Shown here: positions 1 through 9,872 of the stretch, in pieces
Layout of the letters: the number at the start of each line of letters is the position of its first letter
Numbering within the stretch: position 1 is the first letter of the stretch
The notes under the pieces: model-generated
The model's input: only the letters and a program-made list of their open reading frames with translations
Told to the model about the DNA's origin: nothing
The model's database searches: none
DNA from: an uncultured Clostridium sp.
GTDB taxonomy: Bacteria > Bacillota > Clostridia > Clostridiales > Clostridiaceae
DNA: 64,000 nucleotides
Direction of reading: 5' to 3'
Assembly (NCBI GenBank): GCA_934755305.1
Contig: CAKVLD010000003.1
Location: 1-64,000, forward strand
Made by a program: the position numbers and the translations under genes

Positions 1-77
1 AGATAAAATTTATGTTTTTCTTAAATTCTATCAATGTAATACTCTTGATTTCTAGATACCAAATCTTTGACTCTTAC

Positions 78-109
78 CCTTCTAAATACAAATCTTTCTA
101 TTTAGAAGG
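78..109 (-). terminator. possible hairpin after the ABC transporter operon
   Basis: An 11-bp inverted repeat (CCTTCTAAATA / TATTTAGAAGG, loop about 10) lies just past the permease stop. It sits where the end of the depsipeptide operon would be expected. There is no clear T-run on the minus strand, so intrinsic termination is only possible. The rest of bases 1-132 shows no gene. Confidence 0.35.
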
Positions 110-132
110 AAGCTTAATTTATTTAAATAATA

Positions 133-939
133 TTATAGATTTAAATCTCTTTCTTTAAATATTACATTAGATACAAACAATACTATAACAGACACAACTG
201 CTAATATAATAATTGTTATTATAAAATTAGTACTGTCATTCATTATTGAGTCTTTTTGAATCAATGTAAATACACTTAAATTACCTAATACATCAAAATC
301 TTTACTAATATTGCTAATCATATTTAATATATATTCTACTCCAATTACCACAGAACTCCAAGTTATTGCTTGGCTTACTGTATTTGATATACAAGAAAAT
401 AATACACATATAGAACTTAGAAATAAGAATACAAATATAATCATTGTATTAATACCTATAAATTTTCCATAGTCAAAATTATAATCACTAGCAAAAATAA
501 CTTTTCCTAAAACACCTGATAATATTGAAGAAACATATATAGATACTAAGCCCAATAAATAAACTGAAACTTGGCTCATTAAATATTGCTTTCTTGTTAC
601 CTTTGAATTTAGATAATATACAAGCGATGTAGATTCAATATGTTTTGTAATTAGTTTGCTTGAAAGTATAATTGAAAAAGCCATAATTATATATAAATAT
701 AACGAATTATAGAAGTTAACATTAAAAAAATCATTTAAATTGCTCATTTCTCCCTTCATTCCAAAGGCATCTAACATACCTTGTGGCATAGAATTTAATA
801 AATCAGCATATGAATTATTAGCTTGTACACTTGGGAATATAGCTGCTATACATATAACCATACATATAACAGTCCCTACTATTATGCTTAAAAATCTACT
901 ATTTGTTTTTATCGACGATTTTATTATATCTTTGTTCAT
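133..939 (-). CDS. ABC-2 type transporter permease (CesD-like position)
   Basis: A 268-residue membrane protein with about six hydrophobic segments: one near residues 17-36, the others spread between about 75 and 260. It starts with a short basic stretch (MNKDIIKSSIKTNSR) and has a large loop after the first segment containing LLNSMPQGMLDAFGMKG, a style common in ABC-2 permeases of antibiotic and bacteriocin exporters. It follows the ATPase gene with about 24 bp between them, so the two form a two-gene exporter. By position after the synthetases it matches cesD of the cereulide cluster, and the likely role is export of, or self-protection against, the depsipeptide. The substrate is inferred from context only. 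Confidence 0.8.
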   Translation of the reverse strand: MNKDIIKSSIKTNSRFLSIIVGTVICMVICIAAIFPSVQANNSYADLLNSMPQGMLDAFGMKGEMSNLNDFFNVNFYNSLYLYIIMAFSIILSSKLITKHIESTSLVYYLNSKVTRKQYLMSQVSVYLLGLVSIYVSSILSGVLGKVIFASDYNFDYGKFIGINTMIIFVFLFLSSICVLFSCISNTVSQAITWSSVVIGVEYILNMISNISKDFDVLGNLSVFTLIQKDSIMNDSTNFIITIIILAVVSVIVLFVSNVIFKERDLNL

Positions 940-963
940 TTATTTTCACCCCTACCAATAAAT

Positions 964-1836
964 TTATTTGTATTCTTCTTCATAGTATTTCTTAAAAATA
1001 TCTCTAAGCGTAGCTTGCTTTATTTCTAATTTTTCTACATCACAATTAGCTAGATTCTTTATAATCTTATTAATATTATTATTTATATCAATTTCAATTA
1101 CATTACCTTTTACTTTCTTGTAATTCATCTTTAAATTTTTAATATCTTCTTCATTAATAAATGTTACAATAGCCTTTGAATGTATCTCTTCACTTATATC
1201 ATTTAACTTAGTATATTCAACTATTTTACCATTCTTAATTATGCAAATAGTATCTGCTATAGTTTCTATCTCTTCAAATATATGTGATGATAAGAATATT
1301 GTTTTACCTTCTTTTTTCTTTTCTGTAAATAACTTAATAAGTTCATCTTGCATTAATGGATCTAATCCAGTACTTGGTTCATCTAAAAATATTATTTCAG
1401 GATCTCCCATAAATGCTGCAACTATAGCTAACTTCTGCTTCATACCTTTTGACATCTTTTTTATTGGAATATCTATATTTAACTTGAACCTTTTTACAAG
1501 CTTTTGTACAGACTCCTCACTATCAATATTTCTTATTTTTCTTTGAAAAGCTAAGAAATCTTTAGCTGACATTCCTTCTGGGAATACTATTTCTCCAGGC
1601 AGATATCCAATACTTTCCTTTATCTTTTCAGGCTCTTTCCAACAGTCATATCCAAGAATTTCTGCATTACCTTCATCAGCCTTTAAAAATCCCATTAAAT
1701 GTCTTATTGTTGTTGATTTACCTGCACCATTTGGCCCAATAAATGCAAATACTTCTCCCTTTTTTACTTCAAAATTAAGATCAAATATCCCTTTTCCATT
1801 TTTAAATTTCTTAGTTAAATTTGTAACTTTTATCAA
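964..1836 (-). CDS. ABC transporter ATP-binding protein (CesC-like position)
   Basis: A 290-residue ATPase of the ABC-2/drug-export type. Visible motifs are Walker A GPNGAGKST near residue 36, the signature MSKGMKQKLA near 130, and Walker B IIFLDEPSTGLDP near 150 followed by the switch histidine (LSSHIFEE). The C-terminal 80 residues form the usual extra domain of this exporter class. The gene starts 17 bp after the stop of synthetase B and runs into the permease gene, so it is very probably co-transcribed with the synthetases. This is the gene order of cesB-cesC-cesD. It should energise the permease; the transported compound is an inference. Confidence 0.9.
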   Translation of the reverse strand: MIKVTNLTKKFKNGKGIFDLNFEVKKGEVFAFIGPNGAGKSTTIRHLMGFLKADEGNAEILGYDCWKEPEKIKESIGYLPGEIVFPEGMSAKDFLAFQRKIRNIDSEESVQKLVKRFKLNIDIPIKKMSKGMKQKLAIVAAFMGDPEIIFLDEPSTGLDPLMQDELIKLFTEKKKEGKTIFLSSHIFEEIETIADTICIIKNGKIVEYTKLNDISEEIHSKAIVTFINEEDIKNLKMNYKKVKGNVIEIDINNNINKIIKNLANCDVEKLEIKQATLRDIFKKYYEEEYK

Positions 1837-1853
1837 TTTTACTCCTCCAATCC

Positions 1854-4800
1854 TTACTTAAAACAAGCATTTTGTATCTTAGCTGCTAATGTTTTCACAT
1901 GAGGTAATCTCATCATAGTTGTATGATTTCCATCTATATCAATTATGTTAAATTGATTACTAGTATAATCAGCCCATTCATTAAATGACTCTATTACCTT
2001 ACTATCATTTTCTAAAGTTCTAAATGCATATATTGGTATATCAAGCTTAATATTAGGTAGCTTAATATCTCTAGATAATAGCATATGGTGAAGTTGCATC
2101 TTTAAATACTTATCCAAATAGTTTTCATTCATAAATCCTTTAACTTTATCATTATTCTTTGATTTCTCAATTATCTTTCTTTTAGCATCTTCATAATCCA
2201 TATTTCTTAATTCATCTGGATCAAAATCTAACATATTACCTATCCCCATTGCTAAAACAAACAATTTGAATTCTTCTTCATTTATATCTTTATTTTCATC
2301 TGTTTCAATAATATTTAATTCTGGTATAGTATCCAATATTATCAATCCCTTAGGTGCTCTTCCCTCTTGAATTAACTTATTACATACTCCAAATGCAAAA
2401 TGTCCACCTAATGAATGTCCTGCCAAATAATCTATTCCAGGTCTATAATAGTCATCAATAACCTTTATGGAAAAATCAACCATTTCATCATATCCTAAAT
2501 ATGTTGTATCCTCATCTTCATATAATCCTGGCGACTGAATTCCATAAGTTGAACCAGTATCAGTAAAGTGTCTTGATAATTCAATATATCCTAATACTGT
2601 TCCCCCTGCTGGTGGTTCAAAGAAAATTCTACTCTTTTCTTCATCTCCATTATGAAGCTTTATTAAATAATCCTTCTCTGTTCTTTGTCCAACTACTTCA
2701 GATTTTATATTTAATAATTCCCTTGTTAATTCTCTTGTATTTGGATACATGAATATTAACTTTGGATCAGCTTTATACCCCATATTATTAAGTTTTGATG
2801 ATAACTTAATTGTAAGTAATGAATCTCCTCCATTTTCAAAAAATGAGTCTGTTACTCCAATTTCATTATTTTCTAATACATCCTTAAAAGCTTGTAAGAT
2901 TTCTGTTTCATCCTTAGTTTCTGGATCTACCACTGACTTATTATGTTGATTATTTTGTACCACCTTAGGTAACTTTTTGACATCTACTTTTCCATTTTGA
3001 TTTAGTGGCAGCTTATCTATAAATACATATTGGGTAGGAATCATATATTCTGCTAACCTTGTCTTTAGATACCTTATAATTTCCTTTTGTGTTAATTGCT
3101 TATTATCACTAACTATATATGCTGCTAGATATTTACTTTTTCCATCAACTACTACTCTAATAATAGCATCTTTGATTTCTTCATTTTCCTTTAAAGCAAG
3201 TTCAATAGCATTTATTTCAATTCTAAAACCTCTTATTTTAACTTGGTTATCTACTCTTCCTATGAATTGAATGTTGCCATCCTTTAATAATCTTGCGTAA
3301 TCACCAGTCTTGTACATCTTCATCCCATTATTGAATGGATCATTAATAAACCTTTCATTACTCAACTTTTCATTACATAAATAACCTTCACTAACTCCAT
3401 CTCCACCAACATATAATTCTCCAATGACTCCTATTGGTTGTAAAGCTAACTGCTCATTTAGAATATATGCTGTTGAATTACTTATAGGTTTTCCTATTGG
3501 TATTGAATCATTATAATCTCTATTTATTTTATAAGTTGTAGAGAATGTAGTATTTTCTGTTGGACCATATCCATTTATAATAACTATTCCTGAGCAAGAC
3601 TTTCTTGCTAAATTAATATGTTTTTCTGAAAGTTTATCTCCTCCAACAACAAGTGTTCTACAACTCTTAAATACATCATTTTTACTTTCAATTAATTGGT
3701 TAAATAAAGGTGAACTTACCCACATAATAGATACATTATTATTGCTTATTTCAGTACATAAACATTCTGTATCTAGCATCTCTTGTTCATCTATTAAACA
3801 TAGGGTTAATCCATTTAATAAAGCTCCCCATATTTCAAATGTAGATGCATCAAATGAGATAGCTCCAGTTTGTAATATAGTATCTTCTGGATGTAATTCT
3901 ATCCACTCACAATTCTTAACTAATCTTATTATATTTCTGTGGTTAACCTTGACCCCTTTTGGTTTTCCTGTTGTACCTGATGTGAATATAACATATGCTA
4001 AATCTTCTGAAATGCAATTATTACTTAAATCTATAGATTCATAGCTATTTAAAAGATTAATATAATCAATATCTGACTCAATTTCTCTTTCCGCACCTTC
4101 GCCAAGAATCACCTTACAGTTTCCTTCAGTAATCATATTATTTATCATTCCAGAAGGATACTTTTTATTTATAGGAATATATGCACATCCAGCTTTTATT
4201 ATTCCAAGTATACCAACTATAGTTTCTAATGATCTATTAGCTATGATAGCTACCATATCACCTTTTGCAACACCTCTTCTTAAAAGTTCTGATGCAATTT
4301 CATCTGATTTCTTATTTAATTGTTCATAAGTAAATGCTTTGTCTTTTAGTTTTACAGCCACTTTACCTCCATATACCTTAACTACTTCTTTAAATAGACT
4401 TACCAAATCAGCATTTCTTGGATAATTAGTCTTAGTGTTTATACTTAAGATTTCACTTTTTTCTTCATTAGATATTAATTCTATATTCGAAATAGGACCT
4501 TCTTCACACTTAATAAATTGTTCTAGTATTCTCTTATAATATTTTTGCCATCTTAAGATAGTATCATCTTCAAATAAATCTGTATTATATTCAAATGAAA
4601 TATTAATAGAATCTTCTAGATTAAGTATGTTAATACTTAAATCAAATTTTGCAATCTTATGATTTATAATACGTTGTGAAGCTTGTACATTATTAAAGTT
4701 TATTTGAATTGGAATATCTAAATAATTAAACATAGTTTGAATTATTGGTGAATGGCTCATATCTCTTTCTGGATTGACATCTTCAACTAATTTATCAAAA

Positions 4801-7800
4801 GGATAACTTTCATGTTCATATGCTTCAAGTAAAACTTCTTTTACATTGGATAATAGATTATTAACCGTACTAGTTTTGTTAACCTTCACTTTTATAGGTA
4901 ATGAATTTACAAACATTCCAATAAGTTTTTTAGATTCTTCTTCATCTCTCGCTGCCACTGGTACTCCAACGATAATATCCTCCTGAGAAGTAAGTTTATT
5001 TAACATAATATAATATGCAGTTAGTAGAGTTATAAACATAGTACTTTCATTATTTTTGTTAAATAAATATAATTTTTCTCTTAAGTTTCCATCAATATCA
5101 AAAAACAATGTATTTCCATTATAAGTTTGATATGAAGGTCTTTCCTTATCTATTGGTAAATCTAATACCTGTAAATCTCCCTTCATCTTTTCTATCCAAT
5201 ATTCTTTGTCAATTGAATTATCTGATATTAATTTATTATTCCATTCTATAAAACTTGTAGTATTTACACTTATTTCAGGTAAATTAAATTCTCTATCTTC
5301 TCTTAATGCATTATATATTTCATTTAATTCACTAATAAGTATTCCTAATGACCATCCATCTGTGATAAGATGGTGTTTGCTTATTAATAGTATATTCCTA
5401 TTCTTTCCTGCCTTAATATATGTGCAGAACATTAATGGCCCACTTTCTAAGTTATATCTTCTGTTAGCTTCAGAATCTATTACATCTTCGATCTTCTCAG
5501 ATTTCATATTTTCTGATAAACCTTCAATATTAATAATATTAATCGGTATATTTAAAAATTCATGTATATATTGCATAGGCTTTCCATCAATTATGCTATA
5601 TGTTGCTCTTAACATTTCATGACGTTTTACTAATTCATCTATAGAAATTCTCAATATTCCAAGATCAATGTCTCCCTTTATATTCCATGCACCCAGAATA
5701 TTATATAGACCCTTTTGTTTTTCCATCATCTCTAAGAAATAAATTCTTCTTTGTGAGAATGATAAATCATAATAATCTTTTTTAATATTAGGTATTTTAT
5801 ATACTTCAGCTTTTTCTGAATCTGAAGATACTTTTTTCCTCCCATCAATTTCCTTAGATAACTTTTCTAAAGTTGAATTCTTAAAGATTACGTTTAATGA
5901 TATTTTGATTAAAAATTCTTCTCTAATTAAAGCTATCAATTTAGCAGCATTTAATGAATGTCCTCCAATATTGAAGAAATCACTATTTTTACCTATTTCT
6001 TTTACGCCTAAAACTTTATTCCATATAGCTGCCATAGCTTTTTCTGTTTCTGTCTTAGGTTCAATTAATTCTTGTCTTTCATTTTCTAAATACATATTGC
6101 TAAGTTTTTTAACATCAATCTTATTGTTATCGTCCCTTGGTAATTTCTCGACATAAATTACATTATCAAACATATTGTTAATAATAGTTGTTTCATCTAC
6201 TTTATTTCCTTCGTAGAAGAAACTTCTCTTTAATCTAAGTTCATTCTTTTTGTATAATTCTTTTTTAATATTGTTATTATTTGAATCCAATCCTATATAA
6301 GATATTCCTAAATCTGATTTTAATAAGACCTTTAATAAGTCAAATCCTTCATTTAGGCTTATCTTATTAAATCCCTTATTCTTTATAGCAACAGAATACA
6401 TATCCTCCTTAGACATACCTATTCCATTCCAAGAACTCCAGTTAATACTATAACTATTCATATATCCTTGAATTCTTAAATTATTTACTAAAGCATTTAA
6501 GAAACTATTAGCTGCTGAGTATGCACTATATGATACTCCTCCAAAGTAACTATTTATTGAACTAAAGTTAACAAATAAAGTATCCTTTTCTACTAATGAA
6601 AGTAAATTAATTGTTCCAAATACCTTTGACTTAAATAATTCCTCATAATAATCCCTTTGTTCATTTTTACATAAATGTTCTACATGGTTATAATCACCAC
6701 CGAAACTTCCTACACCTGCTAAATTGAATATTCCTTCAATATGTCCATTATACTTATTTTCTATTAGCTCATTTAATTTATTTATTTCATCTTTCCTTGA
6801 TATATCTACATCTAAATATGTAATATCAACATTCATGGCTTTTAACTTTTCTAAGTTATTCTTTTTATCAGCACTTAACTTATTCTCACTTGTTCTACCT
6901 ATAAGTATTAATTTTGAATTAAAATTAGATGCAAGATAATTAGATAGTTCAATACCTATTCCACCTAATGCACCAGTAACGACATAAACCTTGTCTTTTA
7001 TTATATTAATATCTTCATTCATGTGATTTTTAATATCACATAAATTCAAATGCTTTATATATCTTTCATTTTCTCTATAAACAACAATTTTATCTAAGCT
7101 TACATTACATAATTCATTAAATATTGAATTATAATTTTCATCATCTTTAGAATCTAAATCAATAATTCTAGCATTAATACTATCTTCTTCTTCATTTAAA
7201 CTTCTAATATAACCCTCTAAAGTTCCATAAATATAGCTTTCATCACTTAAATTAGACATTAATGAATTATTAGTTACAATATAATAATTTAATGCCTTAC
7301 GTTCACCTACAAGCCTTAAGATTTCATTGCTTGCATAAATAGCTTTATTGACTAAATCTATTTTTTCTTCAATACTCTTATCTAATGAATTAACTCTATA
7401 AACTTTTAAATTTACAATAGCAGTTATTTCATCTAAGTTTTTTAACTCTAAGATATTTGAAATACTATAAGCTTTCCCACCATTCTCTTCTATGATAGAA
7501 ACTAATTTATCTTTAAGCTCATTATCTCCATAGATAACAATATTCTTATTATTTAATAACTCCTTTCCCTTAGAAATCTTTTTTGAAAAAGTATCTTCAT
7601 AAAACCATTGTTGAACTAGTCCTGATTCTTTCTTTCCATCATACTTAGAAATAATGTCTCTAAATTCTCCTTTGGCAAATCTATTTACTAATTGAGAACG
7701 CTGTATCTTACCTATATTAGTTTTAGGGATAGCATCTTTCTTTACAGGTATTACATAGTCAACATTTAAATCCATAACTTTACGTACATGATCTGTAATC

Positions 7801-9848
7801 TTATATATCTTATCCTTTATGAATTCATCATCATCATTAACTGGTACAAAAAATACAGCTAATTTATCAGTATTATCATTTTCTTCTTTTATTGCTACAG
7901 CTGCTGTATAGCTTACATCGATCCCTTCGATTTCTTCTACACAAGTTTCTACATCTACATTTTGATAATTGATACCGTTGATTATTATTACATCTTTTAT
8001 TCTTCCAGTGAAAATAACTGAATCATTATAAATGAATGCTAAATCTCCAGTATCAAACCATCCATCATCCGTAAATGATGCCTTATTTACTTCAGGATTT
8101 CTATAATAGCCTGGTAAAACTGTCTCTCCTTTTATTTGGAATCTTCCAATTTCACCTTCATTAAGTAAATTATAATCATTATCTACAATTCTCATTTCAA
8201 GTCCAGGATATATATTGCCACACTCTACAAAGACTACTTTATCTGTATCATCCTCTTGACAATGAAGAATCTCTTTATCTAAATAATTTTTATTTAATAT
8301 CTGAATTCCCTCAATATTATCTGCATTAAATGTATCTGAAGCTATTGTCATACAACATGTTTCAGACATACCCCATTCAGGCTTAATTGCATCTTTTGGT
8401 AATCCATATGGTACTAGATTTGAAAGAAGCTTTCTACAAGTTTCATTATTAACAGATTCTCCTGCATTAATAAATCTCTTAATTGTGCTTAGATCCCAAT
8501 TATATTTCTTATCATCATCAACATAATCATTCAATAATGCAAATAATGAGTTAGGTGCCCAAGTTATTGTTCCTTTATATTTTGTTATTATATCTAACCA
8601 TCTAAGTGGAGATTCTAATATATAATTTGTTGCTATTTGAATCTGCATAGATCCTAAATACATAGGCATAATATGAAAAGCAAGCAATCCAACTACGTGT
8701 TCTAATGATAGCCAGTTTATAATCATATCCTTGTTGTTATATTGGCTAAATTGTACAGCAGCTCTTTGTCTTCTTACTATGTTTATATGTGATTGTACAA
8801 CTCCCTTTGGTTTTCCTGTACTTCCTGAAGTAAATAATAATACAGCTGCATCCTCATTATTAACCTTTGCGAAATTCTCATCCTTATCACCTAACAATAA
8901 GCTATCTATATCTATCATTTTAAAGCCATCATTTTCACTTGTAATATTATCTATTTGGCTCTTTGTTGATATAATATATGGATTTTCTAAGGTATCACAT
9001 ACACTATTTAATACCTTCATCTCATTACTATTACTTTCGCAATTCTTTATAGCTGTCATAGGTGCAGGTACATACCCCCCTAATATACATCCCCAGAAAG
9101 CGTAATAATATTTTTCATTATCATCTAAAAGTAAGATAACATTTTCTTTATTCTTTAACCCTTTTTTTCTTAATCCGTTTAATACAACTGATGACTTATC
9201 TAATAAATCCAAATATGATATGAAGTTTTCTTTTCCCTCTTTATCAATATTAGTTATACCATTATCAGGATTATTCCTTGCTGCATTGACTAATATATCT
9301 ATTAAATTGCTAACATTATCATCAACTTCTTCTATTTTTCCTCCTGATACATAAGCCTTTTTACTTGAAGCTTCAATAATTTCCTTATGAGAAATGACAT
9401 TATCTAAGTTCGAATTATTAGTATTATCCTCTATTTTAAATGGATAATACTTTTCAAATTCCTCATTATAAATAACTATCGCATCTCCTACATTATTTAT
9501 TTTACCTTTTATATTCTCCATCTCATCATTACTCAAAACGGGAAATGATGTTAACAAATTCCTATCAATATCCCCTTCCTTATTTAAGGGTAATGTTGAA
9601 AGAACTACTAATGAATCAATCACTTCACATAAATCTACTTTTTCTTTTATTTCATCTAATGTTATTTCGTGATTTTCTACACATGTAACGAAGGCAACTA
9701 AATAATTATTATTTCTATTATATTTCTTCAATATAACAACTGCTTCTTCAATGAACTCATATTGATATAAGCTATTTTCAATCTTAGAAATATCAATTCT
9801 TTTTCCGTTTATTCTAACAATGCTTGACTTTAAAGAACTCTTTAACAT
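1854..9848 (-). CDS. depsipeptide synthetase B, A-KR-T-C-A-T-TE (CesB/Vlm2-like)
   Basis: A 2,664-residue assembly-line protein. Order by approximate residue: Asub-like piece (10-130), non-amino-acid A domain (180-720, FTSGSTGKPKGVV near 350), ketoreductase (730-1180, TGALGGIG near 960), an A10-like LPRDDNNKID near 1245, T (GGHSL near 1296), C (HHLITDG near 1497), A (1815-2290, FTSGTTGKPKGV near 1963), T (GGDSL near 2340) and a terminal thioesterase (GHSLGG near 2477, GNHTT near the end). The first A domain has SLEHVVG in place of the Asp-containing FDAS motif, as expected for a keto or other non-amino acid. The second A reads DAFWVGGTFK, which differs at one place from a known valine code. 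No E domain follows, so L-Val is predicted, then TE release or cyclisation. The start is set by GAGAGGAGT nine bases before the ATG. Confidence 0.9.
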   Translation of the reverse strand: MLKSSLKSSIVRINGKRIDISKIENSLYQYEFIEEAVVILKKYNRNNNYLVAFVTCVENHEITLDEIKEKVDLCEVIDSLVVLSTLPLNKEGDIDRNLLTSFPVLSNDEMENIKGKINNVGDAIVIYNEEFEKYYPFKIEDNTNNSNLDNVISHKEIIEASSKKAYVSGGKIEEVDDNVSNLIDILVNAARNNPDNGITNIDKEGKENFISYLDLLDKSSVVLNGLRKKGLKNKENVILLLDDNEKYYYAFWGCILGGYVPAPMTAIKNCESNSNEMKVLNSVCDTLENPYIISTKSQIDNITSENDGFKMIDIDSLLLGDKDENFAKVNNEDAAVLLFTSGSTGKPKGVVQSHINIVRRQRAAVQFSQYNNKDMIINWLSLEHVVGLLAFHIMPMYLGSMQIQIATNYILESPLRWLDIITKYKGTITWAPNSLFALLNDYVDDDKKYNWDLSTIKRFINAGESVNNETCRKLLSNLVPYGLPKDAIKPEWGMSETCCMTIASDTFNADNIEGIQILNKNYLDKEILHCQEDDTDKVVFVECGNIYPGLEMRIVDNDYNLLNEGEIGRFQIKGETVLPGYYRNPEVNKASFTDDGWFDTGDLAFIYNDSVIFTGRIKDVIIINGINYQNVDVETCVEEIEGIDVSYTAAVAIKEENDNTDKLAVFFVPVNDDDEFIKDKIYKITDHVRKVMDLNVDYVIPVKKDAIPKTNIGKIQRSQLVNRFAKGEFRDIISKYDGKKESGLVQQWFYEDTFSKKISKGKELLNNKNIVIYGDNELKDKLVSIIEENGGKAYSISNILELKNLDEITAIVNLKVYRVNSLDKSIEEKIDLVNKAIYASNEILRLVGERKALNYYIVTNNSLMSNLSDESYIYGTLEGYIRSLNEEEDSINARIIDLDSKDDENYNSIFNELCNVSLDKIVVYRENERYIKHLNLCDIKNHMNEDINIIKDKVYVVTGALGGIGIELSNYLASNFNSKLILIGRTSENKLSADKKNNLEKLKAMNVDITYLDVDISRKDEINKLNELIENKYNGHIEGIFNLAGVGSFGGDYNHVEHLCKNEQRDYYEELFKSKVFGTINLLSLVEKDTLFVNFSSINSYFGGVSYSAYSAANSFLNALVNNLRIQGYMNSYSINWSSWNGIGMSKEDMYSVAIKNKGFNKISLNEGFDLLKVLLKSDLGISYIGLDSNNNNIKKELYKKNELRLKRSFFYEGNKVDETTIINNMFDNVIYVEKLPRDDNNKIDVKKLSNMYLENERQELIEPKTETEKAMAAIWNKVLGVKEIGKNSDFFNIGGHSLNAAKLIALIREEFLIKISLNVIFKNSTLEKLSKEIDGRKKVSSDSEKAEVYKIPNIKKDYYDLSFSQRRIYFLEMMEKQKGLYNILGAWNIKGDIDLGILRISIDELVKRHEMLRATYSIIDGKPMQYIHEFLNIPINIINIEGLSENMKSEKIEDVIDSEANRRYNLESGPLMFCTYIKAGKNRNILLISKHHLITDGWSLGILISELNEIYNALREDREFNLPEISVNTTSFIEWNNKLISDNSIDKEYWIEKMKGDLQVLDLPIDKERPSYQTYNGNTLFFDIDGNLREKLYLFNKNNESTMFITLLTAYYIMLNKLTSQEDIIVGVPVAARDEEESKKLIGMFVNSLPIKVKVNKTSTVNNLLSNVKEVLLEAYEHESYPFDKLVEDVNPERDMSHSPIIQTMFNYLDIPIQINFNNVQASQRIINHKIAKFDLSINILNLEDSINISFEYNTDLFEDDTILRWQKYYKRILEQFIKCEEGPISNIELISNEEKSEILSINTKTNYPRNADLVSLFKEVVKVYGGKVAVKLKDKAFTYEQLNKKSDEIASELLRRGVAKGDMVAIIANRSLETIVGILGIIKAGCAYIPINKKYPSGMINNMITEGNCKVILGEGAEREIESDIDYINLLNSYESIDLSNNCISEDLAYVIFTSGTTGKPKGVKVNHRNIIRLVKNCEWIELHPEDTILQTGAISFDASTFEIWGALLNGLTLCLIDEQEMLDTECLCTEISNNNVSIMWVSSPLFNQLIESKNDVFKSCRTLVVGGDKLSEKHINLARKSCSGIVIINGYGPTENTTFSTTYKINRDYNDSIPIGKPISNSTAYILNEQLALQPIGVIGELYVGGDGVSEGYLCNEKLSNERFINDPFNNGMKMYKTGDYARLLKDGNIQFIGRVDNQVKIRGFRIEINAIELALKENEEIKDAIIRVVVDGKSKYLAAYIVSDNKQLTQKEIIRYLKTRLAEYMIPTQYVFIDKLPLNQNGKVDVKKLPKVVQNNQHNKSVVDPETKDETEILQAFKDVLENNEIGVTDSFFENGGDSLLTIKLSSKLNNMGYKADPKLIFMYPNTRELTRELLNIKSEVVGQRTEKDYLIKLHNGDEEKSRIFFEPPAGGTVLGYIELSRHFTDTGSTYGIQSPGLYEDEDTTYLGYDEMVDFSIKVIDDYYRPGIDYLAGHSLGGHFAFGVCNKLIQEGRAPKGLIILDTIPELNIIETDENKDINEEEFKLFVLAMGIGNMLDFDPDELRNMDYEDAKRKIIEKSKNNDKVKGFMNENYLDKYLKMQLHHMLLSRDIKLPNIKLDIPIYAFRTLENDSKVIESFNEWADYTSNQFNIIDIDGNHTTMMRLPHVKTLAAKIQNACFK

Positions 9849-9872
9849 TTATCTTTAACTCCTCTCATGAAT

